Shown here: positions 50,077-58,420 of the stretch, piece by piece | Position numbering within the stretch: position 1 is the stretch's first letter | Layout of the letters: the number at the start of each line of letters is the position of its first letter | Assembly (NCBI RefSeq): GCF_026151165.2 | Contig: NZ_CP117849.1 | Span: forward strand, 806,001-870,000 | Source: Cryobacterium sp. SO2 | GTDB lineage: Bacteria > Actinomycetota > Actinomycetes > Actinomycetales > Microbacteriaceae | Length of the DNA: 64,000 bases | Direction: 5' to 3' | Made by a program: the position numbers and the translations under genes | Notes under the pieces: model-generated | What the model saw: the letters and a program-made list of their open reading frames with translations, nothing else | What the model was told of the DNA's origin: nothing | Database searches by the model: none

Positions 50077-50388
50077 TCAGCCGCCGGTGTCGCCGTCGGC
50101 GGAGGACTCCGGGCGCAGTATCCGGCCCTCGGACAGCTCGGGGATGTTCGCGAAATCGGACTGCTCCCAGAGCGACATCCGGCGTGCCTCCTCGTACTTC
50201 GCCTCGATATACGACTCGAGGACGACCCGTTCCACCCGCCAGGCGCCGGAGGCGCCGATCCTGATCGCGGGGAGCTCGCCGGTGCGCACCAGGTCGAGGG
50301 CCGCGGCAACGGACACATTCAGGATCTGAGCCGTATCGGCGAGGGTGAGAAAACGACCGACGGATGCGGAGGAGACGGGATCGCTCAT
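50077..50388 (-). CDS. Small helix-turn-helix (excisionase-like) DNA-binding protein
   Basis: The 103-residue protein contains an MerR/excisionase-type helix-turn-helix: FLTLADTAQILNVSVAAALDLV, then GELPAIRIGASGAWRV, followed by a helical YIEAKYEEARR and an acidic end. Such proteins without phage genes nearby are chromosomal regulators. A -10-like GATAAT ends 7 nt before the ATG, which suggests leaderless translation. It is divergent from the CpaB/CpaE-like pair and could control it. Confidence 0.8.
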   Translation of the reverse strand: MSDPVSSASVGRFLTLADTAQILNVSVAAALDLVRTGELPAIRIGASGAWRVERVVLESYIEAKYEEARRMSLWEQSDFANIPELSEGRILRPESSADGDTGG

Positions 50389-50524
50389 GATCACGATTAT
50401 CCGTCCTGCGGCGCCGGTGCGCACGGTGTCGGCGGGAGCTGTGGATAACTTCAACGCCGCGGGCTCAGGCCCGCAACGATGGTACCCAGGCCAACGGGCA
50501 ACGGGTGATGGACGGGGTGACCGC

Positions 50525-51187
50525 ATGAGACGAGGACCAGACGCCGGATCCGGCCGGCCGAAGACGGGCGCCCAGACCCGCACCCGATTCTGGTTCGACC
50601 CGCGCTTCGCGCTCGGCCTGGTGCTCGTCGTCGCATCCATCGCCGGGGTCAGTGTGGTGGTGGCGGGCAGCGACCGCACCATCGCCGTCTACGCGGCCAG
50701 GGCGCCGCTGGCCGTCGGGGACAGCCTCGACCCGGCCGATCTGGTGGAGACCAGGGTGAGCCTGGGCGCCGCCGACACGCTCTACTTGACCCCGGCCAGG
50801 CTCCCCGCCGACGGACTCGTCGTGACGCGCACCATCACAGCGGGTGAACTCATCCCGGCGTCGGCCGTGGGCACCCACGCGGGAACAGCGGTGACGAGCA
50901 TCGTGCTCGACCTGAGCGGCCGGCTCTCGGCGGGGCTCACGGCCGGTTCGACCGTGGACGTCTGGTCGGCGGCGCCGACCGAGGACGGCGGATTCGGGCC
51001 GCCGTCGGTGCTGGTCGGGCAGGCGGCGATCGTGCGGATCCTGGAACCGACGGGCCTCATCCAATCGGACGGCGCCAGGTCGGTGGAGGTTCTCGTGCCC
51101 AAGGCGAAGGTCGCCGTGGTGCTGCAGGCCGTGGCGAACGAGGAGGCGATCTCCCTGATCGCCGTGAACAGCCCGATCGGCGGTTGA
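50525..51187 (+). CDS. SAF-domain membrane-anchored protein, CpaB-like
   Basis: The 220-residue protein has a short basic N-tail, a membrane helix (about residues 27-48) and a SAF/FlgA-like domain (IAVYAARAPLAVGDSLDPADL) with a second beta-rich part (KVAVVLQAVANEEAISLIAV). CpaB (RcpC) proteins sit at the base of Flp/Tad pili. The ATG at 50525 has GGGGTGA upstream. It is followed by the CpaE-like ATPase with overlap, but no secretin, CpaF or TadB/C genes are near. Confidence 0.78.
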   Translation: MRRGPDAGSGRPKTGAQTRTRFWFDPRFALGLVLVVASIAGVSVVVAGSDRTIAVYAARAPLAVGDSLDPADLVETRVSLGAADTLYLTPARLPADGLVVTRTITAGELIPASAVGTHAGTAVTSIVLDLSGRLSAGLTAGSTVDVWSAAPTEDGGFGPPSVLVGQAAIVRILEPTGLIQSDGARSVEVLVPKAKVAVVLQAVANEEAISLIAVNSPIGG

Positions 51188-52650
51188 CGGTGACCCTCCT
51201 GGCGCTCGCACTCGACCGTGACACCGAGGACCGGCTCCTGGCCGACATCGTGGAGCACGGCCACATCATCGTCGCCCGCCCCGCGAATGTTCGTGAGCTG
51301 CTGGCCGCCATCGACCGGCACACTCCAGAGGCGCTCATCGTCGGGGCGACACCCGGAACCCTCACGGCCGAACTGCTCGCCGCGAGCGACTCGAACGGTA
51401 TCCGGGTCGTCGCCCTGGCCGCCACCGAGCAGGAACGCCGCTATGCGGCCGAGCTCGGCCTGCACGAGGTGGTCGCCGCCGATGCCGACTGGCCGGACAT
51501 CGAGGCCGTCATGATGCTGGGCGGCGTGGTGCCGCTGCGCATAGACGAGGCCGCCGCCCCGCCGCCGGAGCCGGCCGACCCCGGCCGCATCCCGCAGGGC
51601 CGGCCGCGGGCAGCCAGGCGCGCCGACCGGGCCAGCCGGAAACGGCACCGCACCGCACCGGAACTGAAGGCCGCTCCCGACCCGGCCCGGCCGGTCACGT
51701 CCGCCCCGTCCCGACCCGCTCCCGGCGCGGTGAGCGACGACGACGGCACCGGCGGCCTGTCCGGCACCGGCACGGTCATCGCCGTCTGGGGACCGGCAGG
51801 CGCGCCAGGGCGCACCACCCTGGCCATCAACATTGCGGCTGAGATCGCCGCGGCCGGGCACACTGTGGTGCTCGCGGATGTCGACACCTACAGCGGGTCC
51901 ATCGCCCCGAGTCTCGGGCTGTTGGATGAGGCGCCCGGGTTCGCTGCGGCCTGTCGGCTGGCCGGATCGGACGCGCTCACCCGCACCGAATTCGAGCGGA
52001 TCGCGCACCGGTACAACTCGCCCAGGGGTGCATTCTGGGTGCTCACCGGCATCGGCCAGCCGTCGCGGTGGCCGGAGCTGTCGGCCCAACGGGTGGGCGA
52101 CGCCATCCTCGCACTGCGGCGGTGGGCGGACTACGTCGTGCTCGACACCGGATTCAGTCTGGAGAGCGATGAGGAGATCTCGAGTGACCTCTTCGCCCCG
52201 CGCCGGAATGCGGCCACGCTGGCGGCGCTCGGCTCTGCCGACCGGGTCGTCGCCTGCGGCCTGGCCGACCCCGTCGGCATGGCGCGGTTTCTGCGAGCCT
52301 GGGCCGATCTCACGGAGGTGATCACCACCAACCGGGTGCACGTCGTGATGAACCGGGTGCGGGCCAGCGCGGTCGGTCTCGGCCCTGCCGGCCAGGTGCA
52401 GAGCGCGCTGCGCCGGTTCGGCGGTATCGACGCGGCTGCGCTGGTGCCGCACGACCAGGCCGGTGTGGACGCGGCGGTGCTGACCGGGCGCACCCTGCGG
52501 GATGCCGCGCCGCGGTCGCCGGCCAGGCTCGGCATCCTCGATTTTGTGCGGGACGACCTGCTGCCGGCCCCGGACCCGCAACCGGCGGCCCGACGGCGGC
52601 GGCCATGGGGTCGGCCGGCCCGGTGGCGAGGACCGGCGTCGGCAACCTAG
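51184..52650 (+). CDS. CpaE-like P-loop ATPase
   Basis: The 488-residue protein has an N-terminal receiver-like region (about residues 1-110) and a basic linker. A MinD/ParA-type ATPase follows, starting VIAVWGPAGAPGRTTLAINI near residue 195. The P-loop ends in GRTT: the Lys expected before TT is replaced by Arg, so ATP binding may be altered. VVLADVDTYSGS follows. The TTG at 51184 overlaps the SAF gene stop; a GTG at 51190 is an alternative start. It is paired with a CpaB-like protein without the rest of a pilus system. Confidence 0.8.
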   Translation: MTVTLLALALDRDTEDRLLADIVEHGHIIVARPANVRELLAAIDRHTPEALIVGATPGTLTAELLAASDSNGIRVVALAATEQERRYAAELGLHEVVAADADWPDIEAVMMLGGVVPLRIDEAAAPPPEPADPGRIPQGRPRAARRADRASRKRHRTAPELKAAPDPARPVTSAPSRPAPGAVSDDDGTGGLSGTGTVIAVWGPAGAPGRTTLAINIAAEIAAAGHTVVLADVDTYSGSIAPSLGLLDEAPGFAAACRLAGSDALTRTEFERIAHRYNSPRGAFWVLTGIGQPSRWPELSAQRVGDAILALRRWADYVVLDTGFSLESDEEISSDLFAPRRNAATLAALGSADRVVACGLADPVGMARFLRAWADLTEVITTNRVHVVMNRVRASAVGLGPAGQVQSALRRFGGIDAAALVPHDQAGVDAAVLTGRTLRDAAPRSPARLGILDFVRDDLLPAPDPQPAARRRRPWGRPARWRGPASAT

Positions 52651-52657
52651 GACGTCG

Positions 52658-54331
52658 TCAGGAGCCCGCGGTGACGGGGAGGACGGTGAGAGCGCCGTCG
52701 GCCCCGACCACCAACACCACCCGCTCCCCGGATACGCCGGCGAGAGCCTCGACGACCTGGCCGGGCGTCGGCAGCGTGACCGGCGCCGATGGAGCGGCAT
52801 CGGTGCGCTGCCAGTAGCTGACGCGGGCCCCGGTGAGCTCTCGCAGGTGCGCCACGACGGGCTCGGCTCCCGGGCCCATGATGAGGATCAGCTCGGCGAT
52901 TCCGGGTCTCACCGCGGGCGCCGGCGGAGCGGGGAGGGGTGCGGCGGCAGAGCCGGCGGCTGCGGCCCGGTCGCCGCGCCAGACGCTGAAGTGGTACCCG
53001 GCGACAAGGCCGGTGGCCACCAGCAGGCCGAGAGGCGCGCGGATGCGGTCGAGCAGGCCGGCGTCCCCGCCGAGAACCGAATCGAAGAGGCGGAAGCCGA
53101 TGACGAGCAGGGTGATCAGGGCGACGACGGCGCTGATGCCGAACACCACCACCAGGTACACGCCACGGCCGGGGGAGCGCCGGCGGCGGGGGTCCAGTGC
53201 CGTGCCCGGACGCCAGGTGACCCACCACAGCGGCCCGCCGACCAGCACAGAGCTGATCCCGCCGAGGAGCAGAGTGCGGGGGTCGGACGCGGCGAGCGGA
53301 GTCGTCAGGGCGGCCAGGAGCGCGTTCACGATGACACCGATCCCCGTTGCCGTCGCGACCAGGGCGATGCCGCTGGTCACCAGGCTCGCCGCCTCCCGCA
53401 CCGGGCCTGGCCGGAGGCGCACCACACCGCGGTGGTAGACCCAGACCAGGCCACCCACCAGGGCGGCGGCGACGGCCAGGCCGAGGGGATCGATGAGCGC
53501 GGCGAGCGGCTCCGACCTGTCCACGGCGAGTCGCAGCAGCACGAACAGTGTTGTGCCGGTACCGGCCAGGGCCAGCAGGGCACCGCCCAGGATGCCGACG
53601 CCCACCAGCGCCACGGCGGCGAGAGGCGTGCTGGTGTGTCGTCCGTTCTCGTGCCACCAGTGCCACCACCAGATGAGTCCGCCGCCGACCGCCCAGACCA
53701 GACCCTGCACGGCCGGGAACCACCACGGGTCACCGGCCAGGGCGGGAGCACCGTCAAGAGCCCTGTCGAGCACGATCGTGAGCGCCGTGACGGCGCCGCC
53801 GGTGCCGAGCACCAGTCCGAACGTGCCGCCCAGCACCGCGGCGGTGCCGGGGAGCCGGGTCGGGCGCCTGCTGCTGCGTCGCAGCACGAACCTGTGCCCG
53901 GCCCACACGCCGGCCCAGACCAGCCCTGTCGTGGCCTCCGCGGTGAACTCGTCGCCGGTCACGGCGGCCGCGCCGGCCGTGAGCAGCGCGGTGCCGGCGA
54001 CGACCACGGCCACCGTGACCATGCCGACCAGATACAACGCCCAGGCCAGCGAGTTCAGTTCAGCCGGGTCGGCCAACCGGCGCCAGGCGAACCAGCCCAG
54101 GATCCCGGCCAGCGGGCCGCCGATCAGGGTGAAGGTCAGCGAGACGGCCAGGCCGCCGGTGTCGCCCACAAGCGTCGTGCCCGTGGCCAGGTCGGCCAAC
54201 CGGTTGAGCAGGTCGCCCAGACCGCTCGCCACCAGCACGACGAGCACGAAGAGGATCGTGTACACGACGATCCTGCGCACGAGCGGCGCGGCGGATGCCC
54301 GGGCCGGAGCCGTCGACGAGGTCACGGTCAT
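52658..54331 (-). CDS. DUF5671 domain polytopic membrane protein
   Basis: The 557-residue protein has about twelve membrane helices that repeat a similar DUF5671-like four-helix pattern (VVYTILFVLVVLVASGLGDL at the start and repeated WWxW segments). A soluble C-terminal domain (about residues 455-557) has an LILIMGPGAEPVVAHLRELT start. Function is unknown. Its ATG at 54331 overlaps the next gene's stop (ATGA), so the two form an operon. Confidence 0.82.
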   Translation of the reverse strand: MTVTSSTAPARASAAPLVRRIVVYTILFVLVVLVASGLGDLLNRLADLATGTTLVGDTGGLAVSLTFTLIGGPLAGILGWFAWRRLADPAELNSLAWALYLVGMVTVAVVVAGTALLTAGAAAVTGDEFTAEATTGLVWAGVWAGHRFVLRRSSRRPTRLPGTAAVLGGTFGLVLGTGGAVTALTIVLDRALDGAPALAGDPWWFPAVQGLVWAVGGGLIWWWHWWHENGRHTSTPLAAVALVGVGILGGALLALAGTGTTLFVLLRLAVDRSEPLAALIDPLGLAVAAALVGGLVWVYHRGVVRLRPGPVREAASLVTSGIALVATATGIGVIVNALLAALTTPLAASDPRTLLLGGISSVLVGGPLWWVTWRPGTALDPRRRRSPGRGVYLVVVFGISAVVALITLLVIGFRLFDSVLGGDAGLLDRIRAPLGLLVATGLVAGYHFSVWRGDRAAAAGSAAAPLPAPPAPAVRPGIAELILIMGPGAEPVVAHLRELTGARVSYWQRTDAAPSAPVTLPTPGQVVEALAGVSGERVVLVVGADGALTVLPVTAGS

Positions 54332-54819
54332 GGGGCATCCTCCTGATCGGCCGGACACACGGCCAGCTGCCATGGTGCGTCGGCGATGAGCCACTCGCCG
54401 GCGACCTTCTCCAGGTCGAAGACGTCGTCGCTCTGGTACTCGTCGACCCCGAACGGGCCGCTCCCGTACGACGTGACGATCGACACCCGCACGTCGGCGC
54501 TGCTGTCCCGCTCCGTGGCGCCCTGAAAGATCACTCGGATGTCGTCCGTGGTCGAGGGGGAAGTGCGCTCGCAGCCGGCCAGGGCGCTCTCGGTGAGGTA
54601 GCCGGCCGCCAGGTCCTCATCGCCGGCCAGTACGGCCGTGGAGTATCGCTGCACGACTCCGCTCGGGGTGCCGGCGTCGAGCGGGGCAGGCTGGCCGCGG
54701 CTGAACACCACGATGAGGGCGAACACGACGAGCACCACGAGCAGCCCCAGCACCACCAGCAGCGCAGGGTCGCGCCCCGCGACCGGCCCGGCGGCCCGTC
54801 CGGGTTCGGTGGAGGTCAT
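54328..54819 (-). CDS. Membrane-anchored hypothetical protein, 163 aa
   Basis: A helix of about 22 residues near positions 20-44 is followed by an extracytoplasmic domain whose GVVQRYSTAVLAGDEDLAAGYL and VFDLEKVAGEWLIADAPW segments recall NTF2/SnoaL-like or mce-associated folds. No catalytic residues are evident. The ATG at 54819 has no clear ribosome binding site; an ATG at 54837 is possible. It precedes the DUF5671 gene with a 4-bp overlap and may be its partner. Confidence 0.7.
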   Translation of the reverse strand: MTSTEPGRAAGPVAGRDPALLVVLGLLVVLVVFALIVVFSRGQPAPLDAGTPSGVVQRYSTAVLAGDEDLAAGYLTESALAGCERTSPSTTDDIRVIFQGATERDSSADVRVSIVTSYGSGPFGVDEYQSDDVFDLEKVAGEWLIADAPWQLAVCPADQEDAP

Positions 54820-54929
54820 CTGACGAGCATGGCGCATCCGTTGTCTGGGCGCCAGCGTCTCGGCTGCCGCCCGGCGGGAAGATGACGGCGCCGTGCACGG
54901 ACGGCCTGCGGCGGCCGTAGGCTGTTCAC

Positions 54930-56423
54930 GTGTCGACGCTCAGTGATCTCGTACTTGCCCAGGGCCGCAACAATGCGGAGGACGTCGACTGGCTGCACAT
55001 GCTCGTCGCCGACGGCCAGCTGCTGGCCGACCTCGCCTTCGCCGACATCGTGGTGTGGGTGCCCACCATCGGTGGCAGCTTCGTCGCCGTCGCGCACGCA
55101 AGGCCCTCCAGTGCCGCCACCCTGTTCTACCGGGACTTCGTGGGCCAGGACATCAAGGCCGAGTGGCGCAAGCAGGTCACGGAGGCGTTCGACACCGCCA
55201 AGATCATCGACACGACTGCGCCGGACTGGTACGAAGAGACCCCCACCAGGGTGCGGGCCATCCCGGTGCGCCGTCGGATCAGCTCCAGCGGTGCAGAGAT
55301 CACGCCAGAGCCGATCGCCGTGCTCACCCGGCACACCAATCTCAGCGAGACGCGCACCCCCGGCCGCCAGGAACTGACCTTCAACGACTGCGCCAACGAC
55401 CTGTTCGCCATGATCGCCTCCGGTGACTTCCCCGATCTCGGCGCCCCCACCGGCCCGCGCCGCGGCGCGCCCCGCGCGTCGGACGGCCTGATCCGGCTCG
55501 ACCTGGACGGGGTCACCACATTCGCCAGTCCGAACGCGCTCTCGGCGTTCAACCGGATGGGCTTCGCCGACGAACTCGAGGGTGAGTCGCTCGCCGAGGT
55601 GACCACCAGCCTGCTCACCGGCAAGGCCGTCGTCGACGAATCCCTGCCCCTCGTCGTCACCGGCCGGGCACCTTGGCGCACCGACATCGAGGCCAGAGGG
55701 GTGACGGTGTCGCTGCGCGCGATTCCGATCCGCAACCGGGGCGAACGGATCGGCGCCATCGTGCTGTCCCGCGACGTCACCGAACTGCGGCACCAGGAAC
55801 GCGAACTGATCACCAAGGATGCCACCATCCGGGAGATCCACCACCGGGTGAAGAACAACCTGCAGACCGTCGCGTCGCTGCTGCGGATCCAGGCCAGGCG
55901 CACCCATTCGGACACCGCTCGCGAAGCCCTCAACCAGGCCATGCGCCGGGTCGCGGCCATCGCCGTCGTGCACGACACCCTCTCCTCCGGCCTGAGCCAG
56001 AACGTGGACTTCGACGCCGTGTTCGACAGGGTGCTGCTGCTCATCGCCGAAGTGGCCTCCGCGCACAACACGACGGCGCACCCCACCTCCTCCGGCAGCT
56101 TCGGGATCCTGCCCAGCGCCTACGCGACCCCGCTGGCCCTGGCCTTGACCGAACTCGTCACCAACGCCGTCGAGCACGGGCTCGCCGGGCGGGAGGGCGA
56201 AGTGGCCATCGAGGCGGAGCGCAACGAGGAGACCCTCACCGTGCGCGTGCGCGACAACGGGTCCGGCATGCCGGAAGGCAAGGTCGGATCGGGGCTCGGG
56301 ACCCAGATCGTGCGCACGCTCATCCAGGGTGAGTTGAGCGGCACGATCGACTGGCACACGATGATGGACAGCGGCACCGAGGTCACCATCGAGATCCCGC
56401 TGCGCTTCATGGAATTCGACTGA
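54930..56423 (+). CDS. pdtaS: PdtaS-type cytosolic sensor histidine kinase
   Basis: The 497-residue kinase has no membrane helix. An N-terminal GAF-like domain (about residues 1-150), a PAS domain (about 180-300) and a HisKA_2 domain with IREIHHRVKNNLQTVASLLRI (His near residue 309) are followed by an HWE/HATPase module (ELVTNAVEHG, GSGLGTQIVRTL). In mycobacteria PdtaS signals to the antiterminator PdtaR; the regulator is not in this window. A -10-like TAGGCT ends 6 nt before the GTG, implying a leaderless mRNA. Convergent whiB1 follows, as in M. tuberculosis. Confidence 0.93.
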   Translation: MSTLSDLVLAQGRNNAEDVDWLHMLVADGQLLADLAFADIVVWVPTIGGSFVAVAHARPSSAATLFYRDFVGQDIKAEWRKQVTEAFDTAKIIDTTAPDWYEETPTRVRAIPVRRRISSSGAEITPEPIAVLTRHTNLSETRTPGRQELTFNDCANDLFAMIASGDFPDLGAPTGPRRGAPRASDGLIRLDLDGVTTFASPNALSAFNRMGFADELEGESLAEVTTSLLTGKAVVDESLPLVVTGRAPWRTDIEARGVTVSLRAIPIRNRGERIGAIVLSRDVTELRHQERELITKDATIREIHHRVKNNLQTVASLLRIQARRTHSDTAREALNQAMRRVAAIAVVHDTLSSGLSQNVDFDAVFDRVLLLIAEVASAHNTTAHPTSSGSFGILPSAYATPLALALTELVTNAVEHGLAGREGEVAIEAERNEETLTVRVRDNGSGMPEGKVGSGLGTQIVRTLIQGELSGTIDWHTMMDSGTEVTIEIPLRFMEFD

Positions 56424-56486
56424 TCCCACCGCTGAACCCACCGCGGGGTCAACTGCTGAGCCGCTCGACCGCGCCAACACACGTCA

Positions 56487-56520
56487 AAACGGGCGAGCAG
56501 CCGAAGCTGCTCGCCCGTTT
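56487..56520. terminator. Bidirectional terminator between pdtaS and whiB1
   Basis: AAACGGGCGAGCAGC (56487-56501) and GCTGCTCGCCCGTTT (56506-56520) pair perfectly over 15 bp around a CGAA tetraloop. It serves both convergent genes. Confidence 0.9.
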
Positions 56521-56539
56521 CGGGCACATCGTGACGCGT

Positions 56540-56788
56540 CTAGGAGGCGCGGCGGGCGCGTGCGGCGCGACGCTTGAGCGCACGGCGCTCGTCTTCGCTC
56601 AGGCCACCCCAGACGCCGGAGTCCTGGCCGGTCTCGAGTGCGTACTGGAGGCACACCTCGGTGACGTTGCAGCGGGCGCACACGGACTTGGCCTTCTCGA
56701 TCTGGTCGACTGCCGGACCAGTGTTACCAACCGGGAAGAAGAGTTCCGGGTCAGCGGTGAGGCAGGCAGCTTTATCGCGCCAGTCCAT
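56540..56788 (-). CDS. whiB1: WhiB1 iron-sulfur transcription factor
   Basis: The 82-residue protein has the WhiB1 layout: AACLTADPELFFP at the N-terminus, the VCARCNVTEVC ligand set (C-x2-C-x5-C with C9), the GVWGG turn and a basic tail RALKRRAARARRAS. WhiB1 is an essential NO-sensitive [4Fe-4S] protein that binds the main sigma factor. A strong promoter lies at 56915-56943, leaving an about 120-nt 5' leader. Confidence 0.95.
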   Translation of the reverse strand: MDWRDKAACLTADPELFFPVGNTGPAVDQIEKAKSVCARCNVTEVCLQYALETGQDSGVWGGLSEDERRALKRRAARARRAS

Positions 56789-56914
56789 AGGGGTGCTCCT
56801 TTATTGCGGGGGGATGCCTGGCCGATCGGCCGAAGATGCGGGGGAAGCCCAGGTTTCAGGAGGTCGGATCTGCATGGAGATCCGCTCACCACCCTGTGAG
56901 CGTGAACCGGGCCT

Positions 56915-56943
56915 CAAATATGGTTGCATAATAGGGGTGTCAA
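56915..56943 (-). promoter_or_regulatory. whiB1 promoter
   Basis: On the minus strand: -35 TTGACA (56938-56943), 17-bp spacer, -10 TATTTG (56915-56920). It is upstream of whiB1 and divergent from the membrane protein gene at 56971. Confidence 0.7.
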
Positions 56944-56970
56944 ATCAATAGTTTTGTATGGGATATCGCT

Positions 56971-57426
56971 GTGAGCCAACCGTTCGACCCCGGCCTGGAC
57001 GGCCAGAATGAGCCCCGTCGGGCCCCCCGTCCCCGGGCGCTCACGCTCCTGGCTGCCCTGCTCTTCGCGGAGGCCGCCCTCCTCTGGGCCGCCGTCGTCT
57101 GGCTGATCCTGGAGCTGCTCACCGACCAGCCCAGCTCGTTCGCCAGCGCGGTCGCGATCCTCGTGCTCACCATCGTCGCCGCGGTCTGGGTCTCGACCAT
57201 TGCGGTGGCCACCCTCCGGGGCAGGTCGTGGATCAGGGCGGCGGCCATGACCTGGCAGTTCGTGCAGGTCTTCATCGCGATCGGCTGCTTCCAGGGCCTC
57301 TACGCCAGGCCCGACCTCGGCTGGGCACTCCTCGTGCCGTCGGCGCTGGTCGTCGTGCTGCTCTTCACCCGCAGTGTGCTCGAGGCCACGAGCGCCCGCG
57401 ACCGTCATTCCCCGTCACAGGATTAG
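56971..57426 (+). CDS. Four-helix membrane protein, unknown function
   Basis: The 151-residue protein has a short polar N-tail (residues 1-22) and four hydrophobic segments within residues 23-130, ending in a charged tail. It resembles small actinobacterial integral membrane proteins without named family. The GTG at 56971 has no clear ribosome binding site. It is divergent from whiB1 and 36 bp before the DUF1684 gene. The conserved place beside whiB1 is all that can be said about its role. Confidence 0.72.
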   Translation: MSQPFDPGLDGQNEPRRAPRPRALTLLAALLFAEAALLWAAVVWLILELLTDQPSSFASAVAILVLTIVAAVWVSTIAVATLRGRSWIRAAAMTWQFVQVFIAIGCFQGLYARPDLGWALLVPSALVVVLLFTRSVLEATSARDRHSPSQD

Positions 57427-57462
57427 TAACCCGCGGGCCCCAGGCCCGAGAATTGTAAGGTT

Positions 57463-58248
57463 ATGACCGTTCCGTCCCCCACCCCAGCCGCCGCACCGGT
57501 ACTGTCCGACGACATCGTTGCGACCGCCGCAGCCGGCTGGCCGCAGTGGCGTTCCGGCCGTCTGGCCTCCGTCACGGCGCCGACGGGCAACCTGGCCCTG
57601 GTCGAGACCCGGTGGCTCGCCGAGGACGGCCCAGACCAGGACGCCGCCGTCGCCGAGGCCGAGGCCGCCGTGGCACCGGGCGTCACCGTCACGACGCTGC
57701 AGCGCACAGACCTCAGCACAGGCCGGCCAGAGCGAGGCCTCCGGATCTGGGACGCCGCGTCACCCGGGATCGTGCACTTCGACACCGTGACCGGCTGGGA
57801 ATTCGACCCCGCCTGGGTCGTCAGCGCCCGGTTCACCCCCATCGACGCCGCCAACACGGTGTCCTTCGAGCACATCAGGGACAACGGCGGCACCAGGGAC
57901 CTGGTCGTTCCCGGCGACATCACCTTCACGCTGCACGGCACCGACCACCGGCTCAGCGCGTTCGACGACGGCGGAACCCTGCTCCTCGTCTTCGGCGACA
58001 CCACCAACTCGGCCGACGACGACACGGCCAGCTACGAGGCCGGCCGGTTCCTCTTCGTCGAACGGCCCCCGCACGCGTTCGGCGAGGCCGGCGATGTCGT
58101 GCTCGACTTCAACCGGGCGTTCGTGCCGCCGTGCGGCTTCTCCGTGCACTACAACTGTCCGTTGCCGCCGCGCAACAACCGCTTCGGGTTCCCGGTCACA
58201 GCCGGCGAGAAGCTGGTGCGGTTCCGCGACGGCCACACCCTCTACTGA
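57463..58248 (+). CDS. DUF1684 domain protein
   Basis: The 261-residue cytoplasmic protein has the DUF1684 signature: VLDFNRAFVPPCGFS near residue 207 with the PPC core, and YNCPLPPRNNRFGFPV just after it. The upstream beta-rich part has a TVSFEHIRDNGG stretch. The family has no agreed function; the invariant Cys, Asn and Pro suggest an enzyme. It stands directly before the ABC importer, separated by 172 bp, and may form part of the same functional unit. Confidence 0.85.
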   Translation: MTVPSPTPAAAPVLSDDIVATAAAGWPQWRSGRLASVTAPTGNLALVETRWLAEDGPDQDAAVAEAEAAVAPGVTVTTLQRTDLSTGRPERGLRIWDAASPGIVHFDTVTGWEFDPAWVVSARFTPIDAANTVSFEHIRDNGGTRDLVVPGDITFTLHGTDHRLSAFDDGGTLLLVFGDTTNSADDDTASYEAGRFLFVERPPHAFGEAGDVVLDFNRAFVPPCGFSVHYNCPLPPRNNRFGFPVTAGEKLVRFRDGHTLY

Positions 58249-58368
58249 CCGGCGCTACCGACCAGCGCTACCGACCCGCGGCCGGATCCCCTCCGGCCCG
58301 ACCCACGTCGACGTCGACGACCCCGGCACCGGATGCCCGGCCTCGACCGGCCGTCCGGCACGCCGCCG

Positions 58369-58413
58369 CAGCATCCCCGAACACAGCATCCCCACACACA
58401 GCACCCGCAGGAG
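58369..58413 (+). repeat. 15-bp tandem repeat before the ABC operon
   Basis: CAGCATCCCCGAACA, CAGCATCCCCACACA and a partial third CAGCACCCGC follow in series up to the AGGAG ribosome binding site. The upstream part (58249-58290) also repeats CGCTACCGACC. No clear promoter is visible in this gap. Confidence 0.6.
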
Positions 58414-58420
58414 TAGTCAC

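Noticed and set aside
50077..50388. Prophage or integrative element because of the excisionase-like protein
   Set aside because: No integrase, att repeats or phage genes are nearby, and composition matches the surroundings; chromosomal regulators of this type are common.
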